In this document: piece after piece, positions 36,244 through 44,960 of the stretch
Numbering within the stretch: the first letter of the stretch is position 1
Layout: every line of letters starts with the position of its first letter
Assembly (NCBI GenBank): GCA_965237575.1
Contig: CBDEGI010000004.1
Span: forward strand, 1,922,001-1,986,000
Source: JAKZVK01 sp965237575
GTDB lineage: Bacteria; Acidobacteriota; Terriglobia; Bryobacterales; UBA6623
DNA length: 64,000 nucleotides
Direction of reading: 5' to 3'
Program-made: the position numbers and the translations under genes
Notes under the pieces: generated by a model
Database searches by the model: none
Seen by the model: only the letters and a program-made list of their open reading frames with translations
What the model was told of the DNA's origin: nothing

Positions 36244-36319
36244 GGGCGCGTAGCTCAATTGGTAGAGCAAGTGACTCTTAATCACTAGGTTGAAGGTTCG
36301 AGTCCTTCCGCGCTCACCA
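36244..36319 (+). tRNA. tRNA-Lys (anticodon CUU)
   Basis: 76 bases fold into a full cloverleaf. The acceptor stem GGGCGCG pairs with CGCGCTC; the D arm is GCTC...GAGC; the anticodon arm AGTGA-CTCTTAA-TCACT gives anticodon CUU; the T arm is GAAGG-TTCGAGT-CCTTC; discriminator A and an encoded CCA end follow. It sits between the core-like left part and the mobile-element-rich right part, a common site for island integration. Confidence 0.95.
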
Positions 36320-36668
36320 CTTTCTCTTAGGGACTTAGATCACTATACTTACTTTTTTGTCAAGCACTTAAGCCCTGTCGCTGAGACAGCTGCGGACACC
36401 TACGTCTCTTTTATGAACAAAAACAACAAGGGGACACTTCTAGCGAGGCTTGGCACACCAGCCTAGGTCGGTTGACGGACGCTTCGCAGAAGACCTATGC
36501 TACCTCCATCGAACGCTGGGGGCGCGGACGGCCGCGGTGCGGAACGGGTCGCCGCGGTCACCGAGCGCTGTGGCGGGGACCAAGTTCCTGTCGCGGTGCG
36601 CTGCAGCCTCGGCCAACCCCATCGAACGATGGGATTTCGACGGTCAACGCAGACGAGCGGGAGAGCGC
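36320..36668. other. Intergenic region downstream of tRNA-Lys, no recognised gene
   Basis: About 350 bases. The first 100 are AT-rich with a CTTTTTTG tract. A phrase TGCGGACACCTACGTCTC followed after 33 bases by GGGGACACTT resembles debris of insertion-sequence ends, but no family was identified. No repeat of the tRNA 3' end was seen nearby. Confidence 0.35.
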
Positions 36669-37085
36669 ATGGAAGGTCTGAGAAACATGAAAGCCGAAGA
36701 CCAGCTCGAGGCCGGGAGCGAGACGACTGGAGGCGGCAAGATCGACCCGTCTCCGCTCCTCGGAATCTGGTACGGCACCGATCCGGACGCCGGCGGCGTG
36801 GCCAGGCTCACGCTGGCCAACGAGGGCGGCACGTTCACCGTCCACGCCTTCGGCGTCTGCTTGCCCGACCCTTGTGATTGGGGCCCGACCGAAGCGACTG
36901 CCTTCGGAGCCAACATCCTCGCGGGCGAGGCCATGGCCTTCACCGCAAACTACGACTTCGGCTTCATGGAGACGCTGCTCGCCGCCTACGGCAAGCAGGG
37001 CATCCTGGTGCTGGACACCTTCAACACTTTTAAGGACGGCAGCGGCCGCGCCGCCTACTTCACCCGCGAGTTTTTCCATCGCTAG
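36669..37085 (+). CDS. Small CDWG-motif protein, first of a paralogous pair
   Basis: 138 residues from ATG at 36669 behind GGGAGAG. The domain begins LLGIWYGTDPDAGGVARLTL and contains VHAFGVCLPDPCDWGP, YDFGFMETLLAAY, and TFKDGSGRAAYFTREFF at the end. The same pattern (FGxCxPxPCDWG, YDFGxxxTLL, TFxDGSGRxxYF) is found in the protein at 40292-40702. A Gly-x-Trp start followed by alternating strands suggests a small lipocalin-like beta barrel, but I recognise no named family. No signal peptide. The two copies flank an IS-rich block. Confidence 0.7.
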   Translation: MEGLRNMKAEDQLEAGSETTGGGKIDPSPLLGIWYGTDPDAGGVARLTLANEGGTFTVHAFGVCLPDPCDWGPTEATAFGANILAGEAMAFTANYDFGFMETLLAAYGKQGILVLDTFNTFKDGSGRAAYFTREFFHR

Positions 37086-37107
37086 TCTCCTGTCCCAGAA
37101 ATAAGTG

Positions 37108-37383
37108 AATGGGGTATCCACTTGACTCAGGTAGCCCCTAGGCGTTGTGGTTTGGTCGATCCATGGACGCCAGCACACTGCACCCAGAATGCACCCTGGG
37201 GCGCCAGACGCCGGTCTGCAGGCAATTGGGCCACGAGGCTGCGTTTCGGGCCGATCAAGGATTACGCACGCGCCATGGCCATCGCAGGCTTGGAAACGTG
37301 GTGCTATCGGCAAGCCTTTCCGGGGGCCGCCAATGGCCAACCACAGTATGTTGTGGTCACCTGAGTCAAATGGATACCCCACT
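37108..37383 (+). mobile_element. 276-bp MITE copy 2
   Basis: Same sequence and orientation as the kinase-gene copy, with inverted ends GGGGTATCCACTTGACTC and GAGTCAAATGGATACCCC. TAAGTGAA occurs on its left (37102-37109) and right (37385-37392), overlapping the terminal AA. It is separated from the next copy only by that 8-bp word. Confidence 0.88.
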
Positions 37384-37392
37384 ATAAGTGAA

Positions 37393-37668
37393 AATGGGGT
37401 ATCCACTTGACTCAGGTAGCCCCTAGGCGTTGTGGTTTGGTCGATCCATGGACGCCAGCACACTGCACCCAGAATGCACCCTGGGGCGCCAGACGCCGGT
37501 CTGCAGGCAATTGGGCCACGAGGCTGCGTTTCGGGCCGATCAAGGATTACGCACGCGCCATGGCCATCGCAGGCTTGGAAACGTGGTGCTATCGGCAAGC
37601 CTTTCCGGGGGCCGCCAATGGCCAACCACAGTATGTTGTGGTCACCTGAGTCAAATGGATACCCCACT
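37393..37668 (+). mobile_element. 276-bp MITE copy 3, tandem with copy 2
   Basis: Identical in its translated frame to copy 2. Flanked by TAAGTGAA at 37385-37392 and 37669-37676. The word TAAGTGAA therefore occurs three times: before, between and after the two elements, as expected if one element inserted into the target duplication of the other. Confidence 0.88.
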
Positions 37669-37687
37669 TAAGTGAATTAAGTTAGAC

Positions 37688-39346
37688 CGGGATGCATCTA
37701 AGCCAGGATTACCATTTTGGCCTTCATGGCACGGACAGGGTAGGCGATCCGCCGCCGCGATGCAACGGTTTTCGCACTTCTGCCACGTTCGATACCCCTT
37801 TCCCTGCTGCTCCGGCCGTCGAATGCTGCCCGATTGCGCCGTTCCGGCGACCGCAGAGGGCTTTTTGGCAACATCCCTCCCGCGCCGATGCTCGGCAACC
37901 CGCGTACGCCAGCTTGTCCGGGCCGGCGGCGCTAGCCTCCCGGCACAGGTAGCGCCGCAAGCCGCCCCAGCATCTGGCCGAACAGCTGGCGGTTCAGATG
38001 GCCCTCAGCCAGCAACAGCCAGTAGTAGCGGGCATGCTTGACCAGCCGCCCGCCCGTTTTCATCAGCCGCTGCTGCAGGCTCGTCAGCGACCAGCTCTTG
38101 ATCCGCCGCGGCAGTCCCAGTCGCCGCCACAGGTTGCCCAGGTTGTAGGAGAGCACGCTGAGCTGAAGCCGCACTTCGTTTGCTCGGAAGCGATGGCACG
38201 ACGGCGTCCAGTGAGTCGCCTGCTTGCCTTCCTTGATCCACTGCTCGGCGGTGCCGCGCTTGTTGTAGAACCGCACCAGCGAACGACTCGGCAGGGTCAT
38301 GTTGGTCACCAAGAAGCCGGGTCGCGCAAACAGCTCACCCGGGTGATGCTCCACTTTGGCGACGATCCGTCGGGGCTTGGACCAGCTCTCCGCCTGATAG
38401 CGGAAACTCTTGTAGCGCACCAGCGGTTTCGCGCTGGGCCTGCCCGGCGGACGGAACAAGATGTCGGCGATCTCCCACTCCGATTGGCCGGGATGCGAAT
38501 GACGTAGTCCACGCCGCGATCCTCCAACGCCTCGTAGACCTCCGGCTTGGCGAAGGCGGCGTCGGCGCGGAACGTCACTCGCTTGCCTTCTCCGTGTTGG
38601 CGCCGATCTCGGGCAGTAGCAGTTCGTCCCAGTCCTCGGCGCTGGACACGTTGCCCGCTCGCAGTTTCGCCGCCAGACAGTCGCCGTGCTGGTTGAATAG
38701 CAACAGCGGGTGATAGCAGACGGACTCAAAGTGGCCGTTGTAGGCACTGCCCTCTTGTTGGCCGTGGACCGGGGCTTTCGGTCGAATCCATGTCGAGCAC
38801 GACCCGCTCGGATTCGGCAACCCTCGGCTTGCGCCACCAACTCGCGATTCACCGCCATCAATCCCAGCAGATTCTCCTCACTCGCGAGCAGCCCTGTCTG
38901 GAAGCTCTGTAGCCGCGAGGTGAGCGCCCCGCCGCGATCCCAGTTCTTCTTCGAGCCGAGCAAGCGAAAGGTCGGGTCGGCCGACACTCGGACGGCGTCG
39001 TTGAGGTCCTCGTAGCCCGCCAGTCGGCTGTAAACCGACTGCCGCAGCAGATCGGCCAGCGGGAACTTCTTGTTCGAGCCTTGACGCGAATCCGTCAGAT
39101 GCTCGTCGATCAGCGGAGCCGCTCGTCCAGTTCGCGAACCAAAATCAGGCCACCGTCGGAAGTGACGTGCGATCCCTGGAAATCGACTTTCAACAAGCCG
39201 TTGAAACTTAGCTGGAACCCGCTTGGTTTGTTTTTCACCCATTGGGTGTTGGCCTCCCTGGCGTCCTCATCGGGCTCTAGCCCCTATGAATAAAGACGCT
39301 GAAGCCGCTGGAAGGTCGGGATGTCAAACATCGGGATGCATCTAAG
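37688..39346 (-). mobile_element. Decayed IS1380-family insertion sequence
   Basis: A 15-bp direct repeat, CGGGATGCATCTAAG, lies at 37688-37702 and 39332-39346. Just inside the left copy is CCAGGATTACCATTTTGG, an IS1380-type terminal sequence that also ends the second IS1380 relic near 63.14 kb. The transposase reads on the minus strand. The opposite terminal repeat is not clear. A 15-bp duplication is longer than the 4-5 bp usual for IS1380, so the flanking repeat may have another origin. Confidence 0.7.
37932..39242 (-). pseudogene. IS1380-family transposase, frameshifted
   Basis: The N-terminal third (RFPGIARHFRRWPDFGSRTGRAAPLIDEHL region to LLASEENLLGLMAVNRELV) and the C-terminal third (FYNKRGTAEQWIKEGKQATHWT, LQLSVLSYNLGNLWRRLGLP) are in one frame and match IS1380 transposases. 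The middle of this frame is out of phase; the correct sequence is in two other frames (VLDMDST-like start, SAYNGHFESVCYHPLLLFNQHGD, TFRADAAFAKPEVYEALEDRG). At least two compensating shifts destroy the DDE core, so it is inactive. Confidence 0.85.
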
Positions 39347-39364
39347 AGGAGGAGCCTTAGATGC
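39338..39364. repeat. Hairpin at the border of IS1380 and IS630 remnants
   Basis: GCATCTAAG and CTTAGATGC form a perfect 9-bp stem around AGGAGGAGC. The left arm is part of the 15-bp direct repeat flanking the IS1380 relic. It could be an end of the IS630-like element that begins immediately to the right. Confidence 0.5.
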
Positions 39365-39387
39365 GAACCGGATGACCGAAACAACCC

Positions 39388-40090
39388 TTGATCTTGACCG
39401 AGCAAGAGCGCCAACAGCTCCAGTCGTTGGCCCATCGGGCGCGTAGCCAGCCGTTGTTTGGCTCGCCGCGCAGGAGTCGTGCTAGCCTGTGCTGAAGGGC
39501 TGGACAATTAAAGCGTGGCGCGGAAGTTACGCGCCTCGGTAGGCATGGTGGGCAAGTGGCGCGCCCGATTGTGAAGCCGCGCTTGGAAGGCCTCTACGAC
39601 GAGCCGCGGCCGGGAGTGCCGCGCACGGTGAGCGATGAGCAGGTGGAGCAGGTCGTCGTGCGGACCTTAGAAAGCACGTCGCGCGGGCAGACGCACTGGT
39701 CGACACGCAGCTTGGCGAAAACCACCGGACTCAGCCGCATGACGATCAACCGCATTTGGCGCGACTTCGGGTTGCAGCCGCACCGCACCGAAAGCTTCAA
39801 GCGTTCGCCCGACCCTCTGCTGATCGAAAAGGTGCACGACATCGCGGGCTTGTATATATGAACCCGCCCGCACACGCCCTGGTCTTCTGCGTAGACGAGA
39901 AGAGCCAGATCCAGGCACTGGACCGCACCCAGCCGCTATTGCCGCTGCGGCCCGGTCAACTCGAGCGGCGCGCGCACGACTATAAACGCAACGGGACCAC
40001 GTCGTTGTTTGCGGCGCTGGAATTGAAAACGAGCAGGGTGATCGGCCAACTGCATTGCCGGCATCGCTCGGCGGAGTTCCGTGGTGAAAG
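39388..40090 (+). pseudogene. IS630-family transposase remnant, frameshifted and 3'-truncated
   Basis: Pieces in several frames line up with IS630 transposases: LTEQERQQLQSLAHRARS; then VKPRLEGLYDEPRPGVPRTV, QVEQVVVRTLESTSRGQTHWSTRSLAKTTGLSRMTINRIW with the helix-turn-helix; after a shift near 39855, HALVFCVDEKSQIQALDRTQP with the first DDE Asp, and HDYKRNGTTSLFAALE. The gene ends abruptly near 40.09 kb before the remaining catalytic residues. It is inactive. Confidence 0.85.
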
Positions 40091-40291
40091 TCGAAACCGG
40101 TTTCCAGCCAACCGCGGTCATCGAGCACGGAGTGCCAATGACTCGTCGAAGGAGATTTTCCTGAACCAACGACATCCAAATTTGATGGCAAGTGTCGAGC
40201 ATCGCGCGCAGACGCATCCGGCTGGCGCGCACTCGATATGGTCCACTTTCACCACGGGCTGCAAGGCAGCTCGCTGACCGGAGGCAAGAGA

Positions 40292-40702
40292 ATGGCGGCC
40301 CTCGAGTTTACACGGCGCTTCGATCGACTGCACGGCCTGGCGGCAGACCGCGGCGGGGTCGACCCTCGCACCCTGGTAGGCGCCTGGGTCAACTTCGACC
40401 TCGCCTCGAAGGGCGTCGTAGAGGTGGCAATCGCGCAGCAGGAGGCGGATCTCACGGTGCGGACTTTCGGCGCCTGCTCGCCGTCGCCCTGCGACTGGGG
40501 AACGGTGGGGGCCGAGGCCTTTGCCGGCGTTGGCGACCGCGACGCGGTGGGCTTCAAAGCCCACTACGACTTCGGCTCAGTGGACACCCTGCTCGTAGCC
40601 TACCTCAACTTGCGCCTCCTGGTGGTCGACAGCTACACCACCTTCCGCGACGGCAGCGGGCGCTCGCGGTACTTCCTGCGGGACCACTTCTACCAGGTCT
40701 AG
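40292..40702 (+). CDS. Small CDWG-motif protein, second paralogue
   Basis: 136 residues from ATG at 40292 after GGAGGCAAGAGA. It has the same domain as 36669-37085: TLVGAWVNFDLASKGVVEV, VRTFGACSPSPCDWGTVG, AHYDFGSVDTLLVAYL, and TTFRDGSGRSRYFLRDHF. The N-terminal 25 residues differ. Identity between the two is moderate, so the duplication is old compared with the mobile elements now lying between them. Function unknown. Confidence 0.7.
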   Translation: MAALEFTRRFDRLHGLAADRGGVDPRTLVGAWVNFDLASKGVVEVAIAQQEADLTVRTFGACSPSPCDWGTVGAEAFAGVGDRDAVGFKAHYDFGSVDTLLVAYLNLRLLVVDSYTTFRDGSGRSRYFLRDHFYQV

Positions 40703-40749
40703 CAGCCTGTGGTGAAGTAGGCGGCACGAGAGCCGGTCTCAAGGAATGA

Positions 40750-41040
40750 CGATGTCGTCGATCCGGATCTTCGCCGGCGATTCTGCTCTCCGCTTCGCTC
40801 CCCGTCCCGGCCCTTAGCAACCCGGTTCTCATCCGCCGGGAAGTAGTCACCGATCCGGGCCTGGCCTTCGTCGCCGACCCCTTCATGGTCCGGGAGGACA
40901 GCGGCTGGTACCTGCTCTTCGAGGTTCTTTCCCGCGAGCGCCGGCGTAAGATCGCTTTGGCGACCAGCCGCGGCGGCAGGCGGTGCCGGTATCGCCAGCT
41001 CGTCCTCGGTACGTCCCGAGGACATAGGTAACAGATCTAC
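40750..41040 (+). pseudogene. 5' fragment of a propeller-type sugar transferase-like gene
   Basis: One open frame ending at TAA 41038 reads NPVLIRREVVTD, then LAFVADPFMVRED, GWYLLFEVLSRERRRKIALATS. This matches the start of the intact protein at 47455-48306 (SPVLSCKDVIDV, GFVADPFMLRHRGRWYMYVEV, EIGLATS). About 70 residues are left; the rest was replaced by insertion-sequence debris. It shows that a second copy of that gene once followed the CDWG paralogue. Confidence 0.65.
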
Positions 41041-41043
41041 CCC

Positions 41044-41410
41044 AGCACATGGGTAACGGATTGTTCGAGAATCCAGAAGTGGTTGGCTCGCTATGAAAGG
41101 GAGGGCGTGGCCGGGCTTGTCAACCGGGCGATTTTTCTCAGTCAAGTGTTGGCGGGTGAGACGGTAGGCTTGGAGGAGGACGAGGACGGGTGGCGGATCT
41201 GGTTTGGTCCGGTGCTGTTGGCGCGTCTGGACCGGGAGGAACTGGAGCGAGCGCGGCGGTCGGGACGGCGTCGGCCCGTAATCGTTGTAGCTCTCTCGGA
41301 TCAGATCCAGCACTCGCCAGCGGAGTTCGGTGTCGTTCGCGCGGTTCGATGGCCGGCCCTGCAGCCGGCGAACCTGCCCGTGATCCCTCTCCTCGCGGAG
41401 ATGACATGCC
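41044..41410. mobile_element. Scrambled IS481/ISNCY-type transposase remnants
   Basis: On the plus strand (41060-41235) an N-terminal helix-turn-helix piece, KWLARYEREGVAGLVNRA, is fused to a C-terminal piece, VLAGETVGLEEDEDGWRIWFGPVLLARLDREEL. On the minus strand (about 41277-41407) lies a different transposase start, HGQVRRLQGRPSNR, then RVLDLIRESYNDYGPT. Both are partial, so no element is functional; the block ends about 130 bases before the SCO gene. Confidence 0.65.
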
Positions 41411-41540
41411 GGATACCTGACAGTTGATTCTCTCAGGCTTGGTGTAGCTTTCAAATCATCGGTGGAGTATACTCTACCCAACACCTGTACCCTAAGGCTA
41501 TTTTGGAGACAGAAGGTGTACAAGGAGAAGAAAGTCAGAC

Positions 41541-42233
41541 GTGCAACTCACGACCAAGCGGCATCCGCTATTACTCGGTCTCGTAGCCGTCTTCGCGCTC
41601 TTGGCTGGGGCTCGTCCCTCACTGGCGGGCCCGAACCCAGCTGAGCAGGGCTCAGCAGACCAGCCGGCGGCCCACGACCGAAGCCACCACCACCAACACA
41701 CACGGGCCAGTAAGAACGTCGAGGTCGGGGAGCCAAAGCATATCCCAGACGTCCTCTTGTTGGATCAAGACGGTCAGGAGGTCCGCTTCTACAGCGATCT
41801 TATCTCGGGCAGAGTCGTTGCTGTGAACTTCATATTCACCACATGTACGACCGTTTGCCTGCCTATGGGCGCCATCTTCGCCAAGGTACAGAGAGAGCTG
41901 GGGGATCGCGTCGGTCGGGATGTCGATCTGATCTCTGTCAGCGTGGACCCGGTCACCGACACTCCGGAGCGCCTCAAGGCCTGGTCTCAGCGGCTCGGTG
42001 CCGGAACGGGGTGGACGCTGGTTACCGGTTCCAAGCCTGAGGTCGACAACCTTCTCAAGTCCCTGGAGGTCTTCACGCCGGATTTCGCCGATCACTCACC
42101 GACGGTCCTGATCGGAAACGCGCGAGTCGGTTCCTGGAAACGGGCCTACGGCCTCGCCCCGGCCGCCAAGCTTTCTCAGCTTATAGAAGAGATGATCGCG
42201 CTCGACGGCAATGGGGGGCAGAGCCCCCCATGA
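41541..42233 (+). CDS. SCO1/SenC family copper chaperone, first copy
   Basis: 230 residues from GTG, with AAGGAG upstream. A signal peptide (LLLGLVAVFALLAGARPSLA) is followed by a His-rich linker (HDRSHHHQHTR) and a thioredoxin-like SCO domain with the copper-binding FTTCTTVCLPMG and the distant ligand His in FADHSPTVLIGN. SCO proteins pass copper to oxidases or act as thiol reductants. The next SCO gene overlaps by 4 bases (ATGA), and a cytochrome/binding-protein fusion follows, so these form one operon. Confidence 0.93.
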   Translation: MQLTTKRHPLLLGLVAVFALLAGARPSLAGPNPAEQGSADQPAAHDRSHHHQHTRASKNVEVGEPKHIPDVLLLDQDGQEVRFYSDLISGRVVAVNFIFTTCTTVCLPMGAIFAKVQRELGDRVGRDVDLISVSVDPVTDTPERLKAWSQRLGAGTGWTLVTGSKPEVDNLLKSLEVFTPDFADHSPTVLIGNARVGSWKRAYGLAPAAKLSQLIEEMIALDGNGGQSPP

Positions 42234-42877
42234 GTATCCGGGCCCTCGGCTGCATCATTGCCACGGTCCTCTTCGCGGTCGACCCGGCCTTGGCGCAACA
42301 ACCAGCTCCGACCCCCACGCCGACCGCACCGCGGCCGACATCCCCCGAAGAGGAACATAAGCGCCCGCGGGTTCGGGCAGCTGAAATCAGGCGCGCCCGG
42401 GAATACTTCACAGACGGCGTACTGGTCAATCAAGATGGACAGGAGATGCGCTTTTACAGCGACCTGCTCCACGGTAAGACTGTGGTCATCATTCCTTTCT
42501 TCACCACCTGCACGGGTGTTTGCCCTGTGCTCAGCCGGAAGATGGCGGCCATTCAGCGACGCCTGAGTGATCGGCTCGGAAACCAACTTCACCTGGTCTC
42601 GATCTCGGTTGATCCGGAGACCGATACCCCGATGAGACTCAAGGCATACGCCGAGCGCTTCAGGGCCAAACCGGGCTGGTACTTTTTGGGGGGCACGAAG
42701 GAGAACGTCGACTGGGTCCTCTACAAGCTGGGTCAGTACGTCGACAACAAAGAGGCTCACACCAACATTTTCATCATCGGTAACGAGACCACCGGCGAAT
42801 GGAGGAAGTTCGTGGGCCTGGGCACAACCGAAGAGCTGATCCGCGTCGTGGAAGAAGTGCTCGACGCCAAAAGCTGA
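42230..42877 (+). CDS. SCO1/SenC family copper chaperone, second copy
   Basis: 215 residues with a signal peptide (LGCIIATVLFAVDPALAQQ), a Pro-rich linker, and FFTTCTGVCPVLSRKMAA with the CxxxC site; the ligand His is in KEAHTNIFIIGN. The SCO domain is closer to the classic form than the first copy. The two differ enough to be old paralogues, perhaps serving different copper sites. It starts within the last codon of the first copy. Confidence 0.93.
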   Translation: MSIRALGCIIATVLFAVDPALAQQPAPTPTPTAPRPTSPEEEHKRPRVRAAEIRRAREYFTDGVLVNQDGQEMRFYSDLLHGKTVVIIPFFTTCTGVCPVLSRKMAAIQRRLSDRLGNQLHLVSISVDPETDTPMRLKAYAERFRAKPGWYFLGGTKENVDWVLYKLGQYVDNKEAHTNIFIIGNETTGEWRKFVGLGTTEELIRVVEEVLDAKS

Positions 42878-42893
42878 GGTCACGCGGAATCCA

Positions 42894-44489
42894 GTGATTT
42901 CTCGGGCCGTACTCCTCGCGCTACTCGCGGCCACGGCGGTGCTGCTGGTAGTCTCGGACGCGTCCGGCAGCGCTGCGGACCTCACTCCCGAAGAAACTCT
43001 GGGCCTGCAGATCTTCTTCGAGGGCAAGGGCGAGAACGGACGCGAGATCACCGCCGTGTTGGGCGAAGGGGGCGCCGAAGTACCAGCCGCGACGCTGCCC
43101 TGTACCGGTTGCCACGGCGAGGACGGCCTGGGTCGCCCCGAGGGTGGGCTTAGCCCTTCCGACATCACTTGGTCGTCCCTAACCAAACCCTACGGCAGCA
43201 AGCATCCGAGCGGGCGTGAGCATCCGCCCTACACCGCGTTCCTCACGAAGCGCGCGGTCACCATGGGCCTTGATGCCGGCGGTAATCGGCTTCACGTGGC
43301 AATGCCGCGCTATCGGCTCACCCACGAGGAGGCAGACGCCCTAGTAGCCTTCCTGCAGCGACTAGGACACGGGCTCGAGCCGGGGGTTAGCGACGCGGAG
43401 GTGCGGATTGGAGTCGTCCTTCCACCGACCACCGCCGGCGGCGATCTAGGTTCGGCGATCCGGGCCGTGCTTGAAGCCGCCGGCGCGCGGGTCAACGGCT
43501 CGGGAGGCATCTACAGCCGTCGCATCGATCTGCGCTTTCTGGAACCGCCTGAGCCGGCGAAGACGAGGCGGAAAGCGGTCGAGGACTTTCTTGTCAGAGA
43601 AGACATCTTCGCCCTAGTGGCCTCTTTCATCGCGGGGGCGGATGCCGCGCTCGCCGAACTGGTCCGCGAAGTCCGGGTGCCGCTAGTCGGACCGTTTTCG
43701 GTCCACCCGCAGACCGGCTTTCCACTCAACCGCCACGTCTTCTACTTGGTTTCGGGGTTTCCCGAGCAGGCGCGGGCGTTAGTGGAGTTCGCTGCGCGTA
43801 AGCAGGGGCGACCGGTGCGTCGAGCGATCGTGGTTCACCCGCGCCACGAAGCGTTTCAGGCTATCGTCGAGGCCATTCGGAAGCAAGGAGCTAGACAGCC
43901 CTCCCCTTGGCTCAAAATAGAAGTGATCCACTATCTGCCGGGAAGGCTCGACACCCCAGTCCTAGCTAGTCGCGAACAGGATTCGGGAACCGATCTCGTT
44001 TTCTTCTTGGGTTCCGCTGTCGAGACCGCGGAGCTTCTACGCGCCGCCGGCAAAATCGGCTGGCGGCCGTATTTCTGCTTCTTGGGCCCCATGGCCGGAA
44101 ACGCCGTCTTGGGCGCGGACCACAGCCTTTCCGATCGCATCTTCCTCTCCTTCCCCACCATCCCCACCGACACCAGCCCAAACGGCTTCACGAGCTATCG
44201 CGAGCTGGCATCGAGCCACCGGCTGACAACCGATCATCTCGCCAGCCAGCTAGCGGCCCTAGCCGCGTTCGAGCTCCTCGTGGAGGGCCTAGAGCGCTCC
44301 GGCCACGGTCTCAGCCGGGAAAAGCTTATTGCGAGCCTAGAGGGTCTCTACCAATACCCGAGTGCCTTCACGCGAGTCCTCACCTACGGACCGAATCGCC
44401 GCATAGGCGCCCTTGGAGCATACGTGGTCGCGCCGGACCTCGAGATGAAAAAACTCATGACGCGCGGGGCATGGATCGATCTTCAATAG
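42894..44489 (+). CDS. Cytochrome c fused to a branched-chain amino acid-type periplasmic binding domain
   Basis: 531 residues from GTG, 16 bases after the second SCO gene. A signal peptide (LALLAATAVLLVVSDASG) is followed by a c-type cytochrome domain (residues 25-160) with one haem site CTGCHG and a likely axial Met in HVAMPRYRLTHEEADALVAFL. From about residue 168 a type I periplasmic-binding fold starts (VRIGVVLPPTTAGGDLGSAIRAVLEAAGA) and runs to the end (LGAYVVAPDLEMKKL). No transporter subunits are nearby, so the binding domain is unlikely to serve an ABC importer; it may sense a ligand or dock onto an electron partner. Confidence 0.85.
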   Translation: MISRAVLLALLAATAVLLVVSDASGSAADLTPEETLGLQIFFEGKGENGREITAVLGEGGAEVPAATLPCTGCHGEDGLGRPEGGLSPSDITWSSLTKPYGSKHPSGREHPPYTAFLTKRAVTMGLDAGGNRLHVAMPRYRLTHEEADALVAFLQRLGHGLEPGVSDAEVRIGVVLPPTTAGGDLGSAIRAVLEAAGARVNGSGGIYSRRIDLRFLEPPEPAKTRRKAVEDFLVREDIFALVASFIAGADAALAELVREVRVPLVGPFSVHPQTGFPLNRHVFYLVSGFPEQARALVEFAARKQGRPVRRAIVVHPRHEAFQAIVEAIRKQGARQPSPWLKIEVIHYLPGRLDTPVLASREQDSGTDLVFFLGSAVETAELLRAAGKIGWRPYFCFLGPMAGNAVLGADHSLSDRIFLSFPTIPTDTSPNGFTSYRELASSHRLTTDHLASQLAALAAFELLVEGLERSGHGLSREKLIASLEGLYQYPSAFTRVLTYGPNRRIGALGAYVVAPDLEMKKLMTRGAWIDLQ

Positions 44490-44619
44490 GTAAGAGATTG
44501 GGATTTGCTTTGGAATGAAGATCACAGGGCTGTCTGACAAATCGCCTTGTGGCCTATTTTCTCTCCGCCGCTAACAGACTTGCGAACTCCACCGCGGTTT
44601 CTGCGAACGGTTGCCTAAA

Positions 44620-44960
44620 GACCTGTTGGGGTCGACGAGCCGGAGACAACGGAGCGCCTTCGTGTCGTTCCGGGCGAAGTGCGCCGGCGCGATGTCAAGG
44701 TGGGTCGGCACCTTGTCATCAGCCCAGGCGCCGCGCGGCGTTCCGTGGGACGTTTCGCGGAGATCTACATCCGTCTTGGCAAAAGGGATGCGATTCTCTC
44801 GTTTTCCGCCGCACACCACCGTCTGCTCTGGGTGCAGCCTTTTCTGGACGGCAACGGCCGTGTCGCCCGTCTGATGTCGCATGCGGTCCTGCTGGACACG
44901 CTCGAAACAGGTTCGGTCCCTCTCCCCTCCCTGAAGTCATTCTTGCAGTTAGCGTTCATC
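44620..44960 (+). pseudogene. Fic/DOC family protein remnant
   Basis: In one frame the sequence reads LRVVPGEVRRRDVKVGRHLVISPGA, then AAHHRLLWVQPFLDGNGRVARLMSHAVLL, the Fic core. The stretch between these two blocks, normally about 40-60 residues longer, is shortened. The catalytic His of HPFxDGNGR is replaced by Gln, and no start codon or C-terminal part is present. It is a relic. Confidence 0.7.
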
